Positions 21,789-31,005 of a stretch of DNA of 64,000 nt are shown here, one piece after another. The position numbers and the translations under genes are program-made. Below the pieces are notes generated by a model. The model made no database searches and was not told the DNA's origin. It saw only the letters and a list, made by a program, of their open reading frames with translations. Origin of the DNA: Bog-756 sp963703145 (GTDB lineage: Bacteria > Actinomycetota > Acidimicrobiia > Acidimicrobiales > RAAP-2); the NCBI GenBank assembly GCA_963703145.1, contig OY969793.1, positions 2,294,001 through 2,358,000 of the forward strand. Reading direction: 5' to 3'. Position 1 is the stretch's first letter. Every line of letters starts with the position of its first letter.

Positions 21789-21794
21789 AGGTTA
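21789..21794 (-). promoter_or_regulatory. -10 box, leaderless mutase promoter
   Basis: TAACCT on the minus strand with a 7 nt spacer to the mutase ATG. No ribosome-binding site. Confidence 0.42.
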
Positions 21795-21841
21795 CGCAGT
21801 CCGGCACCGACCGGACCAAGTGGCCGGGACCGGTCAGGGAC

Positions 21842-23014
21842 TTACGACGCGGCGACGGCGTGCGGCATGCAGAGATCGTCGTACTCGGCGATGACGATCG
21901 GTGCCGCATCGACTCCACAGGCCGGGCAGTTGGGGTCACGGTGGACCTTGAAGGTCCGGAAGCTCTGCTCGAGGGCGTCGTAGGCCAGCAGCCGCCCTTG
22001 GAGGGTCTCACCGATCCCGAGGAGGATCTTGATGGCCTCGACGGCCTGGATGGAGCCGATGATGCCGGGCAGGACGCCCAGCACGCCGGCCTCGGCACAG
22101 CTCGGCGCCAACTCGGCAGGAGGGGGCTCAGGGATCATGCATCGGTAGCACGGGCCCTCATAGGGGTTGAAGACCGTGGCTTGACCCTCGAACCGGAAGA
22201 TCGACCCGTGGACCACGGGAATGCGCTTCAGGAGCGATGCGTCGTTGACCAGGTACCGGGTCGGGAAGTTGTCGGTCCCGTCGACGATCACGTCGTAGCC
22301 GTCGATGATGTCGAGGATGTTGTCGGCCCCCAGCCGGACGTCGTAGGTGACGACGTTCACGTCGGGGTTGATCAGGGTCAGGGTCTTCTTGGCCGAGTCG
22401 ACCTTCCGCTCACCGATCCGGTCGACGTTGTGGAGGATCTGCCGCTGAAGGTTGGACGCGTCCACCACGTCCATGTCGATGATCCCGATAGTCCCCACGC
22501 CGGCGGCAGCCAGGTAGAGAGCGGCCGGGGAGCCGAATCCGCCGGCACCCAGCAGCAGCACTTTAGCATCGAGCAGCTTCAGCTGCCCGGTCTCGCCCAC
22601 CTCGGGGAGGAGAAGATGGCGCTGGTAGCGGTTCCGCTGCTCGGGGCTCAGCGACCGAGGCGCTGACCACTGGCGCCCCTCGTCCTTCCAGCGGTTGAAC
22701 CCGCCGATGACCGAGGCCACATCGGTGTAGCCCAGCTCCTGCATGGTCTGAGCGGCAAAGGCCGATCTGGTGCCTCCGGCGCAGTAGATGACCACGTGGC
22801 TGGACTTGTCGGGGATCCGACCCTCCACCGAGGTCTCCAGCGTGCCGCGGGGGATGTGGACGGCGTTCGGCAGAGCGCCCTGCTCGTACTCGTCGGGCTC
22901 CCGGACGTCGAGAACCACGGCTCCGCCCGCCCCGATCTCCTGCTCGGCTTCGGCCGGCTCGATCTCCCGGACGGCAGCCTTGGCTGCCGCCAGCATTTCT
23001 CTGAACGTGGGCAC
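21842..23014 (-). CDS. Rhodanese-ThiF/MoeB fusion, sulfur-carrier adenylyltransferase
   Basis: Activates the C-terminus of a ubiquitin-like sulfur carrier (ThiS/MoaD type) with ATP and passes on sulfur. The N-terminal 110 residues form a rhodanese domain with DVREPDEYEQGAL and the active-site loop VIYCAGGTRSAF. From about residue 130 follows a ThiF/MoeB E1 domain: RYQRHLLLPEVGETGQ, LLLGAGGFGSPAALYLAAAG, DMDVVDASNLQRQI, VDGTDNFPTRYLVND, then the zinc pairs CYRC and CPAC. MoeZ-type proteins normally have the opposite order. GTG 23014 is 9 nt after GGAAGG; an in-frame GTG at 23023 is too close to it. Confidence 0.9.
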   Translation of the reverse strand: MPTFREMLAAAKAAVREIEPAEAEQEIGAGGAVVLDVREPDEYEQGALPNAVHIPRGTLETSVEGRIPDKSSHVVIYCAGGTRSAFAAQTMQELGYTDVASVIGGFNRWKDEGRQWSAPRSLSPEQRNRYQRHLLLPEVGETGQLKLLDAKVLLLGAGGFGSPAALYLAAAGVGTIGIIDMDVVDASNLQRQILHNVDRIGERKVDSAKKTLTLINPDVNVVTYDVRLGADNILDIIDGYDVIVDGTDNFPTRYLVNDASLLKRIPVVHGSIFRFEGQATVFNPYEGPCYRCMIPEPPPAELAPSCAEAGVLGVLPGIIGSIQAVEAIKILLGIGETLQGRLLAYDALEQSFRTFKVHRDPNCPACGVDAAPIVIAEYDDLCMPHAVAAS

Positions 23015-23151
23015 GACGATCACGATCCTTCCAGCACACGCCGGAACCGCCCGTAGGCCTTCCGACTCCTCACCTATAGCGGGTTAAACACTACCAGTGG
23101 GGTCAGCATTCCCCCTGGCCGGCTCGGGCGGCAGGCCCGTGTCGCCAGGGG

Positions 23152-24540
23152 TCAGGTCGTCACGTACGCCGGGGGTGGAATCGTGCCCGGCCCGGTCGAC
23201 AGGCAGCCGGCCAGCAACGACGGATCGGCCGGCGCGGCCAGGGTCGGCGGGGTCAAGAAGGCGGGCGGATTTACCAGGTCGACGCTGTCCAGCAGATTGT
23301 CGGCGAAGGCGTCGCGACTGGTCAGGGCGGGCAGGTTCCACTTCGTCTCGATCAGCTTGAGGACCGACGTGTGGTCGTGGACCACGCTGGAGACGTAGTT
23401 GGGGCGGGCGTAGGGGGACACCACCCCGGCCGGGACCCGGAATCCGAGCCGGTTGAAGGACCCGGGGTGGTCACCGGCGGCCAGCGTCGGAGGCACGGCA
23501 TCGGGCTTGACCGCCTTGGGCGGTGGCACGTGGTCGTAGTAGCCACCCGATTCGTCGTAGCACCACACCAGCATGGTGTGCGGCCACTGCGGGGAGGACA
23601 TGACCGCATTGACCACCGTCGACAGGAACTGGTCGCCGTACTGCACGTCCTGGGGGTTCTCCTCGGACTGCTTGTCGAAGTCGGGGTCGACCATGCTGAA
23701 GGCCGGGAGAGTGCCGGCGGCGGCATCGGTGAAGAACTGGGTGTTGTTGACCACGTTGGACAAGATGCCCGGCGTACTGGCCAGGTACGGCCAGATGAGT
23801 ACGGATGGCAGGGACGAGTAGTAGTTCTTCCAGGTGATGCCGTACTTGTTCAGGGTCTCAAAGATCGAACCGTTGGGCGGCGCCCCGGCGGGGAAGGTGT
23901 CGTCGATGAGCCCGAGCGACGTGCCCGCCATGAGGAACCGCCGGTTGGGATAGGTCTGTGCGCCGACCGAGCAGAACCAGCGGTCACACACCGGAAAGGT
24001 CTGCGCCAGCGAGTACGTGAACGGCATGGTCGAGGAGTCGTAATACCCCATCGCCACGGGCCCGCTCTGGCTCTTGACGAACCCGGTGTTCTTCCCGCCG
24101 GCGTACGAGGCCCAGAACGCGTCCCAGGTGTTGTAGGGGTGGCCGTCCTCCTGACAGGGATTGGGCATGGGGAACGCATGGACCGTGGCGTTCTTTTCCG
24201 TCGGAGGGATCGCCGACTTCTTCGGCCAGGGGTTGGACGCGGTCGGATGTCCGTCGGATCCCAGCACGAAGCCGTCGCCGCGCCCCTGCATCATCCCGAG
24301 CATGCTGTCGTAGGAGTGGTTCTCCATCATCACGCAGACGATGTTCTTGATGAGGGGCAACTGGTCGGTGCCAGGGGCCGCGCTCGGATCCGGCAGGGTG
24401 CCCGGTCCGATCTTGACCCTCTTGGTCAACGGGCTCCGGGTGGCTGCCGACGCGGTCGACGGAGCCAGTCCGATGGCGGCTGCTCCGGCCAGCGCACCCC
24501 CGAGGAGGGCTCGGCGCGAAACGGGAAGGTGCTCACTCAT
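23152..24540 (-). CDS. Tat-exported phosphoesterase / phospholipase C-acid phosphatase family
   Basis: Secreted metal-dependent phosphoesterase of about 462 residues. The first 35 residues are a twin-arginine signal (SRRALLGGALAGAAAIG, then ASA). Mature-domain marks are VCVMMENHSYDSMLG (metal and nucleophile region), PNPCQEDGHPYNTWDAFW, PVCDRWFCSVGAQTYPNR and WCYDESGGYYDHVPPP, whose Asp/His are metal ligands, then SPYARPNYVSSVVHDHTSVL. These fit the AcpA/PlcC superfamily; the substrate (phospholipid or phosphate monoester) is unresolved. ATG 24540 directly precedes the Tat motif. TAGTGT 7 nt upstream suggests a leaderless message. Confidence 0.9.
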   Translation of the reverse strand: MSEHLPVSRRALLGGALAGAAAIGLAPSTASAATRSPLTKRVKIGPGTLPDPSAAPGTDQLPLIKNIVCVMMENHSYDSMLGMMQGRGDGFVLGSDGHPTASNPWPKKSAIPPTEKNATVHAFPMPNPCQEDGHPYNTWDAFWASYAGGKNTGFVKSQSGPVAMGYYDSSTMPFTYSLAQTFPVCDRWFCSVGAQTYPNRRFLMAGTSLGLIDDTFPAGAPPNGSIFETLNKYGITWKNYYSSLPSVLIWPYLASTPGILSNVVNNTQFFTDAAAGTLPAFSMVDPDFDKQSEENPQDVQYGDQFLSTVVNAVMSSPQWPHTMLVWCYDESGGYYDHVPPPKAVKPDAVPPTLAAGDHPGSFNRLGFRVPAGVVSPYARPNYVSSVVHDHTSVLKLIETKWNLPALTSRDAFADNLLDSVDLVNPPAFLTPPTLAAPADPSLLAGCLSTGPGTIPPPAYVTT

Positions 24541-24547
24541 AGGGCCG

Positions 24548-24553
24548 ACACTA
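24548..24553 (-). promoter_or_regulatory. -10 box, leaderless phosphoesterase promoter
   Basis: TAGTGT on the minus strand, 7 nt before the ATG at 24540. It lies in the 137 bp divergent gap with the nitroreductase, which has its own TAGCGT at 24654-24659. Confidence 0.42.
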
Positions 24554-24677
24554 ACCACGTGTGGGGCACCGCGCCGGGAAAGCTGAGGGGTGCGATCCAG
24601 TGCCTCTCATCCCGCCTGGGCGGGACGCCTGGGCCGCCGCGCTCCGTGGCCGGTAGCGTGCGCTCCGTGGAGGGACC

Positions 24678-25277
24678 GTGGAACTGAGCGACGCATTCCG
24701 CCGACGGAAGATGACCCGGAACTTCTCGGGGCGACCGCCAGAGCCGGGGGTGGTCGACCGACTGCTCGAGGGAGCACTATCGGCCCCGTCAGCCGGGAAC
24801 ACCCAGGGGCGGGAGTTCGTGGTGCTCGAAGGCACCGAGGAGACCGACCGGTACTGGGGGGCGACGACCGACGCATCCTGGCGGGCACGGTCGGACCGGT
24901 TCGACGGGCTGTCGAGGGCGCCGGTGATCATCCTGCCCTTCGCCGACCCGCAGGCCTATGTGGACCGGTACCGCGAGGCCGACAAGGAGCGCCCGGACGG
25001 AGCCGAGGTCGAGTGGGTTGTCCCCTTCTGGTTCGTCGACGTGGCCTTCGCCACCATGGCCCTGCTGCTCGGCGCGGCCGACCAGTCGCTGGGTGCCGCC
25101 TTCCTCGGCAACTTCCGGGGCGAGGAGCGCCTGCGCGGCGACCTCGGTGTGCCACCTCAGCTGCGCTGGCTCGGAGCGGTGCTGCTTGGCGAGGCCGCCG
25201 AGCCGGACCCGCCCACGTCATCGGCCGGACGGCCCCGCCGGACGCTTTCGGACAGCGTGCACCGAGGGACCTGGTGA
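24678..25277 (+). CDS. Nitroreductase-family FMN oxidoreductase
   Basis: Flavin-dependent NAD(P)H oxidoreductase of 199 residues. The N-terminus AFRRRKMTRNFSGRPPEPG (FMN-phosphate arginines) and ALSAPSAGNTQGREFVVL are classic nitroreductase elements. The middle has FVDVAFATMALLLGAADQSLG, and LRGDLGVPPQLRWLGAVLLGE is the C-terminal FMN-contacting strand. It probably acts as a homodimer in the cytoplasm. The GTG at 24678 follows GGAGGG closely. Electron acceptor unknown. Because the window's CofE lacks the fused FMN reductase of FbiB, a role in F420 maturation is conceivable but not supported by location. Confidence 0.85.
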   Translation: MELSDAFRRRKMTRNFSGRPPEPGVVDRLLEGALSAPSAGNTQGREFVVLEGTEETDRYWGATTDASWRARSDRFDGLSRAPVIILPFADPQAYVDRYREADKERPDGAEVEWVVPFWFVDVAFATMALLLGAADQSLGAAFLGNFRGEERLRGDLGVPPQLRWLGAVLLGEAAEPDPPTSSAGRPRRTLSDSVHRGTW

Positions 25278-25400
25278 CCATCGGAACGCCCGCCGGTCGG
25301 ACTCGTTGAATCACCCACCGGTCAGGCCTACCATCGTGGCGACCACCGGAGGAGAGCAGTGCTGGCCCGAGCACCTCCGGCACGAGATAGGAGTCCAGCC

Positions 25401-26019
25401 ATGTCCGACACTGCCGTGGCAGTCGGAACCGCTCCACCGGGGTCGGCCACCGGTCGTCCGCCGCCCCTCGAATTCTCCGATCGTGCCGGTGCGGGGCATT
25501 CCCATCGCCGCTGCCCTCCTGGTGGGCCTCATCGTGGCCATCAGCACCAACAACCTGTGGGCCCTCACCTTCTTCCATGTGGGTGGTGGCGGTCTGTGGA
25601 CGAGCATCGACCTGTTTCTCGGGCTGATCATCGGCCCGATCCTCGGTCGGCTGTCCATTCCGGCCCGAGTCGAGTTCACCGTGCGGTTCATGCCCAAGAT
25701 GCTGCTCATCATGCCCACCCTCGTGGCCATGACCTTGGGGGCGGGGTTCCAGCTCGCCCGTCATGTGGGCAACCTGGACGCCAACTACCCCCACCACGCC
25801 TGGCTGGTGGCGTCGTACGTCATCGTGGGGGTGATGGCGGTGATCGCCCTGGGACTGTTGGAACCGGCCAATCTGGCCGTGCTCTTCGAGCTCAAGAAGC
25901 CCCACCCGAACGGGGAGCGAATCGGGCGGCTCATGAAGATCTTCGTCTACACCGCGGGGATCACCGGGTTGATGCAGATCGCCACCATCGTCATCATGAC
26001 GTTTCTGGCCAGCCGATGA
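25401..26019 (+). CDS. Integral membrane protein of unknown function (one frameshift)
   Basis: I do not recognise a family with confidence. The ATG at 25401 follows AGGAG and begins MSDTAVAVGTAPPG. A slip near 25475 moves the frame to PIVPVRGIPIAAALLVGLIV, after which four hydrophobic segments follow: residues about 30-50, 60-78 (FLGLIIGPILG), 95-115 and 130-155, and a last helix (GITGLMQIATIVIMTFLA). Charged loops include KKPHPNGERIGRLMK. The stop overlaps the next membrane gene by 4 bp (ATGA), so the two products may form a complex. In-frame starts downstream of the slip would shorten the protein by about 28 residues. Confidence 0.6.
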
Positions 26020-26461
26020 CCGACGTGGCGGGGGCCGCGCCCGTCGAGCCCGACGAGATCGACCTTCGCCAGGCCGGGCTCCCACCGGTGGCCCGACTGG
26101 CCACTCTCACGCTGGCGCTCGTGGTCGCCGGCGGGATCATCATGGCTGCCCAGCTACGGGCGGCTCTCCGTCACTGGTGGCACCGGTGGCACTGGCCATC
26201 GCCGCCGGCGTAGTCCTCGTCGTGAACCTGGTGTTGCTGTCGAGGATCGCTTCGTTCGCCTGGGAGGTGTTCTTCCGGGTCGTCGGGTGGGCGCTGCTGG
26301 CCTACCTCGTCTTCGCGGGCATCCTGGAGTTCGTGTTCATCTACGACCACACCCCGGGACGCCAACTCGTCCTCTTCAGCGCCATGCTGGCTCTCTTCGC
26401 CGTCGACGTCCCCTTGCTGCTGGCGTTCTCGGTGGCCCGGTACCAGCCAGTCCCCGAGTAA
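26016..26461 (+). CDS. Small integral membrane protein of unknown function (one frameshift)
   Basis: Begins MTDVAGAAPVEPDEIDLRQA, an acidic cytoplasmic tail, then a helix LATLTLALVVAGGIIMAAQ. A missing base near 26155 shifts the frame; beyond it lie LVAPVALAIAAGVVLVVNLV, AWEVFFRVVGWALLAYLVFA and FSAMLALFAVDVPLLLAFSV, giving four membrane segments in about 148 residues. Span length (446 bp) is one base short of a whole number of codons, as a single deletion would give. The start overlaps the preceding membrane gene by 4 bp. Function unknown; no conserved polar residues stand out inside the helices. Confidence 0.6.
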
Positions 26462-26503
26462 GCGAACTGCCCGGGGTCACCTGGCGCGCGAGGCGTCGGC
26501 CAT

Positions 26504-28073
26504 TCAGTCGGTACACGTCGTCCCGGTGGCCGGCAACGTGCCGCCGACCAGGTAGGCCTGGGCTGCGTTACGGACGCACGGACTGTAGAAGTAGGCCACG
26601 TGGCTCTGTCCCTGCCAGGTCAGGAGGACACCTCCGGTCAGCTCGCGGGCCAGCGACACCGCCCAGGCATACGGGGTGACCGGGTCCCCGGTCGTCCCGA
26701 CCACCAGGATGGGGGGTGCGCCGGGATCAGACGCCGGGGCCGGCACAGGGTGGGGAAGTGTCGGCCAGGTGGCACAGCCGAGCAGTCCCCAGGTGAGCAA
26801 CGGGCCGAACACCGGTGCGGTCCGGGCCGCCTGTGGCCGCCAGCATGGGATAGTCCGACGGCTTCCGGTCGGCGGGATGGTCGAGGCAGTCGATGGCCTG
26901 TTCGGCCTCGGCCCCGTTCGACGACCCGCCGTACTCGTAGCGCCCGGTCATGGCAACGACGGCCGACCCGCTGCCGTTCTCGGCGTCGGCTAGGGCACCG
27001 GCCAGTGTGGGCCAGGAGCTCTGGGACTCGAGGCCGGCCAACAGCGCGTCGTAGATCTCACCCGGCCCGGCGCTCTGGCCGCCGGATGCCACGAGCGGCT
27101 GCGTCCGGGTACGCTGGATGAGGGTCAGGAGTGCCGAGGTGGCGTCCCCGCTCGGTCGCCACCCACACGATCCACTTCCCGCACACCACGAGAAGAACGA
27201 CTGCAGCTCGGCCTCCAGGCTGTCGGCCTGGTCGACGGCGTACCGGGTGGTGCTGAGGGCCGGATCGATGGCGCCGTCCAGGACCATGGCCCGCACGTGG
27301 GTCGGGAACAGCGTGGCATAGGTCGCTCCGAGCAGGGTCCCGTAGGAGTGCCCGATGTAGGTGAGTTGGGCATCTCCGAGCGCTTGGCGGATGCGGTCGA
27401 GGTCCCGGGCCGTGTCGACAGTGCCCACGTGCGGCAACACCGACCCACTGTCGGCCTCGCACTGGGCGGCGAAGGCCTGGTCATTGCGAAGGAGGGCGAG
27501 CTGTGCCGCCGGCGTGGTGGGCACGGGATCGACAAGCGCTCCACTTGTGGCCGAGTTTGCCGACGCCGAGCCACCCGACGCCGAGCACGCCACCGGGCTG
27601 CTGCGCTCCACGCCCCTCGGGTCGAACGACACGATGTCGAACCGGTCGAGGAGCTCGGGGGTCAGGACGGAGAGCTCCTCGGGAAGGTCGTCGATGCCGG
27701 AGCCGCCGGGGCCGCCCGGGTTGATGACCAGGGACCCGATGCGCTCGGAGGGAACCTCTGCCGGGTGTCGGGCCACGGCGATCTGGATGACGGGCCCACC
27801 CGGGTTGCCGTAGTCGAGGGGGGCGCTGACGGTGCCGCACTGGAGCCGGCCACAGGGGACCCACGTGACCGGGGAGACCGGAATCGGAGGCTGAGTGGTG
27901 GTCGTCGAGGTCGTCGGGTTCAGGTGGACCGCGGGGTCGGGAACCGTACTGGTCCTGGTGGCGCTCGCCGAGCCGGGTAGGGAGCAGCCGGCCAACAGGA
28001 CCACGGCCGCCAGAGGGGCGAACGCTCCGAACGCCCACCGGGTCCGGGCAGGGATCGCGCACCGGGAAGTCAC
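26504..28073 (-). CDS. Secreted alpha/beta hydrolase lipoprotein, tripeptidyl aminopeptidase-like (one frameshift)
   Basis: Exported serine hydrolase resembling Streptomyces tripeptidyl aminopeptidases, which trim peptides from N-termini. A lipoprotein signal (LAAVVLLAGCS) is followed by a Thr/Pro stretch. Catalytic features are NPGGPGGSG (oxyanion region), DIVSFDPRG, YIGHSYGTLLG (nucleophile Ser), VVGTTGDPVTPY (Asp) and GQSHVAYFYSPC (His). The last two belong to the TAP-like C-terminal domain. A slip near 26824 separates that domain from the rest in this sequence. GTG 28073 puts the lipobox Cys about 30 residues in; an in-frame ATG lies further upstream at 28133. Confidence 0.82.
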
Positions 28074-28340
28074 TTGAGCAGTCTGGCATCGCGGTGCCGA
28101 GGGCCCGCATCGCGAAGTCCATTGCGTTGGCATGGCTACCGATCGGTCCGTCGACGACGGCTGGCGGGCCCGCCCAACGAGCGCGCTTCATCACCCGATC
28201 CGGACCTCGGAGTACCGATTCAGCCCGACGATTCAGCCCAAGGCCACCCCGCCCGAGACGGCCTTGCCCGGCTGGAGGAACACCTGGATCAGCGAGGTCT
28301 GGATGCCGATGAGCAGGCTGCTACAACGCCCGAGCTGCAG

Positions 28341-29378
28341 TCAGTCCCTGACAGGACGGCGACGGCGCCAGGCCTGGGTGATCGAGGGCGGGTCGTAGCC
28401 GGCATCTTCGGAGAGGAGGTTCTGTCCGGGTGGCACGATCTCGTCGATCTGGTCCAGGACCTGCGGCGTCGAGGGTCACGTCCGCCGCCCCGATCTGGCT
28501 CTCGAGGTGCTCCATGGTGCGGGGGCCGATGATCGCCGACGTCACCGCCGGATGGTTGATGATGAACGCCAGTGCCAGGTGGATCAAGCGTAATCCCGGC
28601 CTTGTCCGCCACCTGGGCCAGAGCGTCGGCGGCATCGAGCTTGGCCTGGTTGCCGGGCTTGGACAGGTCGTAGCGGTCGGGCAGCATGGCCGACCGGCGG
28701 CTGCCAAGTTCGCTGCCGTCCTTGCGCCACTTGCCCGAAAGCCATCCGCCGGCCAGCGGACTCCAGGGAATGACGCCCATTCCGTACTTGTGGCAGATGG
28801 GCAGGATCTCGGTCTCGATGCCACGCACCAACAATGAGTAGGGCGGCTGTTCGCAGACGAACCGCTCCCGCTGCCGACGCTCAGCCGTCCACTGGGCCTC
28901 GACGATCGACGAGGCCGGAAAGGTCGACGACCCGGCGTAGCGGACCTTGCCCTGGCGGATCAGGTCGGTCAGACCGGCCAGGGTCTCGTCGACGTCCACC
29001 TCGGGGTCGGGCCGGTGGATCTGGTACAGGTCGATGTAGTCGGTGCCAAGGCGGCGCAGACTGTTCTCACACTCCTGGATGATCCACCGCCGGGAGTTCC
29101 CCTGCTCGTTGGGATCGAAGCTCATCGCCGCGTGGACCTTGGTGGCCAGGATGACCTTGTCCCGTCGGCCGGCCAGGGCCTTGCCGACGATCTCCTCCGA
29201 TTCGCCGGCCGAGTACATGTCGGCGGTGTCGATGAAGTTGATGCCGCCATCGAGACGCAGCGTGGATGATCCGGATCGAGTCCTCATGATCGGGGTTGCC
29301 CCACGCTCCGAACATCATGGCCCCAAGGCACAGCTGGCTGACCTTGATGCCGGTAGAACCGAGGTTGCGGTAGTTCAT
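28341..29378 (-). CDS. Aldo/keto reductase (frameshifted)
   Basis: NADPH-dependent carbonyl reductase with a TIM-barrel. Starts NYRNLGSTGIKVSQLCLGAM. The catalytic residues are visible: Asp and Tyr in INFIDTADMYSAGESE, Lys in VILATKVH and His in YQIHRPDP. Later, IPWSPLAGGWLSGKW and LAFIINHPAVTSAIIGPR bind cofactor. Three slips, near 29280, 28590 and 28470, split it; the last 40 residues read IDEIVPPGQNLLSEDAGYDP. ATG 29378 has a clear GGAGG upstream. The organisation matches the YajO/AKR12-like soluble reductases. Substrate unknown. Confidence 0.85.
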
Positions 29379-29436
29379 CGAATCACTCCTCCCAGTGGTG
29401 CGGCTCGCCATGAAGGACCCTATCGGTCATCGCCGG

Positions 29437-29898
29437 TCAATCGTCCTTGGAGGCCGTCCACTCCGCCAGTTCAATGGTGACATTGCCCGGCCCGACGAGG
29501 AACACGAGTCGACGGTCGTGAAACTCCATGATGGCGTTTCGAACTCGCACACCACCCGCAACTAGCCGGTCGAGTGCGGCGTCGAGGTCATCCACCGCGA
29601 AGCAGACGTGATTGAATCCCAGGCGGGCAAGGTTCGGCTCATCCGGATTGTCGGACAACATCGGGTGGTGAAACCTTAGAAGCTGCACCTCCTGGTGGAC
29701 CGCAACACCCGTGAGCGTGAGGGTGACATGGTCCGCTTCCCAGTCGGGGATACCCATGTACTCCGCCATCGCCTTTCCGGAGACGACGGTCGATGCGGTC
29801 TCCTCGAAACCGAGCAGGCCAAAGAAGGCCGTGGCCTCATCGAGGTCGGTGATGGCGATGGTTACATGATCGAATCCGCGATGTCGCGCTGAGCCCAC
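29437..29898 (-). CDS. VOC-family (glyoxalase/dioxygenase superfamily) protein
   Basis: A 153-residue vicinal-oxygen-chelate fold protein with two beta-alpha-beta-beta-beta modules. The first starts FDHVTIAITDLDEATAFFG and the second LGFNHVCFAVDDLDAALDRL. Candidate metal ligands are the His of FDHVTI, a His near HQEVQLLRF, the His of FNHVCF and the Glu of VTIELAEW. The enzyme reaction cannot be assigned. GTG 29898 directly precedes the fold and has a TACGCT box 7 nt upstream, suggesting a leaderless message; longer in-frame starts add about 127 residues of unlikely sequence. Confidence 0.82.
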   Translation of the reverse strand: MGSARHRGFDHVTIAITDLDEATAFFGLLGFEETASTVVSGKAMAEYMGIPDWEADHVTLTLTGVAVHQEVQLLRFHHPMLSDNPDEPNLARLGFNHVCFAVDDLDAALDRLVAGGVRVRNAIMEFHDRRLVFLVGPGNVTIELAEWTASKDD

Positions 29899-29905
29899 AG
29901 TCTCA

Positions 29906-29911
29906 AGCGTA
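29906..29911 (-). promoter_or_regulatory. -10 box, leaderless promoter of VOC gene
   Basis: TACGCT on the minus strand, 7 nt before the GTG at 29898. It helps choose the short start. Confidence 0.4.
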
Positions 29912-30534
29912 GGGCCTCTGGCCGGCTGTCTCGAGGCGTCCGGGGAGTGCTCGAGGGGTCGATGACACGGCCGAACTGCATTCCCCCCCGATGACCAGCA
30001 TGCCGAGGGGGGCACACCTCCCCGGCCAACGGCTACCCAACGCTGCAATCCGTCAACGAGCCAACCGGGGGTAGATCGTGAACTGATCGGTGATGTTGCA
30101 GAGGAGGGCCGGAACGGACGGATCGTCAAGGTTGTGCAAGGCGGCCGTCTAGATGGTGGGCAAGTTGTTCGAAGCACCGTCGCCCACCGACCGTCGACCC
30201 CGGGAGAACGACCGATGCCCGAGTCTTGCCCGTCCCAGATCTTGCCCGCACCCACACGCTCCACGATCGGCCAGCCCACGGCGTCACCCCGGATCGGGGT
30301 GGCTCCATCGCTCCAGACGAGCTGCGGCCTGCGCCGACGCAGCTGTCGTGCGAGTGGTGGCGTTGATCGACCCGATCGCAGACCCGTACGGCGCCCATCC
30401 CTGCCCCGCTAGATCGACCTGTTCTGGTTGCCGACGATCGGACCGTGGACCATGCAAAAGGGGCCATTAGCAAGGAGTCAGCATGCAGTGGCCTCATCCC
30501 AACCGGCGGCAATGGCAAGGATCTGACTCCGGCT
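29912..30534 (+). other. Gene-poor stretch with one gene remnant
   Basis: About 620 bp without a convincing gene. Short open frames on both strands have low-complexity Ser/Arg-rich translations and no start signals. The only recognisable content is a decayed copy of part of the gene at 31335-32060, placed at 30348-30452. Base composition is visibly less GC-rich than the flanks. Confidence 0.6.
30348..30452 (+). pseudogene. Remnant paralogous to the uncharacterised gene at 31335-32060
   Basis: Reads VRVVALIDPIADPYGAHPC, then one base is missing, then a TAG where the intact gene has a Tyr codon, then IDLFWLPTIGPWT. The intact copy reads RIVAWHDPVADPHGVHPCSR, then YIELFWLPVVGP. Similarity is clear at both DNA and protein level for about 105 bp and stops abruptly on both sides. 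It is not expressible as is. Confidence 0.75.
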
Positions 30535-31005
30535 CTACTGGCTGAGGAACCGGTACTGGAAATCGCAGTGGTCCGCACCCTCCATGATGGTGTGCTTGCG
30601 GCTCAGTTCCACATCGCCCATCTCCTCGACATGGTCGAAGTCGGCGCTGCAGAGGAGGAGGAATCCGAGTTCAGGTTCACCCAATTCCTGAAAGAATCGG
30701 GCGTAGACGCAGGCCTTGACATCCATGTCGAAGCCCTCTGACGTGGCGCGCACGTCGGTCATGATGTCCACTCCCTGTCGGACCCCTGCGTTCAATGCGA
30801 GCAGCGCCTGACCGCCATTGCCATCTGCTGCATCAACCGCTTCGCGGGCCATCGATCTGAACTGTTTCGACGCGCCACGTCTGACGATGGCCTGGGCTTT
30901 CTCCACTCCCAGCTCGTCTTCCATCTGCTTGACGATCGGGACGACAAGCTCGGCAGCGATCTTGATTCGATCGATGAGTGGTAGCTCTGGCATGTGCTGC
31001 TCCAT
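30535..31005 (-). CDS. L-2-amino-thiazoline-4-carboxylate hydrolase-like protein
   Basis: A 156-residue protein that I place, from its pattern, in the ATC-hydrolase family (ring opening of aminothiazoline carboxylate on the route to L-cysteine). It is largely helical. The C-terminal part has CVYARFFQELGEPELGFLLL, then CSADFDHVEEMG and, at the end, HTIMEGADHCDFQYRF, the Cys-containing signature of that family. ATG 31005 has GGAGG at proper spacing. It stands alone, without the hydantoin/carbamoyl-cysteine hydrolase expected in a thiazoline pathway, so the true substrate may differ. Confidence 0.65.
   Translation of the reverse strand: MEQHMPELPLIDRIKIAAELVVPIVKQMEDELGVEKAQAIVRRGASKQFRSMAREAVDAADGNGGQALLALNAGVRQGVDIMTDVRATSEGFDMDVKACVYARFFQELGEPELGFLLLCSADFDHVEEMGDVELSRKHTIMEGADHCDFQYRFLSQ

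Noticed and set aside
20185..21894. A 569-codon open frame opposite the mutase gene
   Set aside because: Shadow of the mutase large subunit, with Gly/His/Asp-rich composition.
30126..30578. A 150-codon minus-strand frame in the gene-poor stretch
   Set aside because: Ser/Arg/Gly-rich translation, no ribosome-binding site, no domain, and it covers a recognisable remnant on the other strand.
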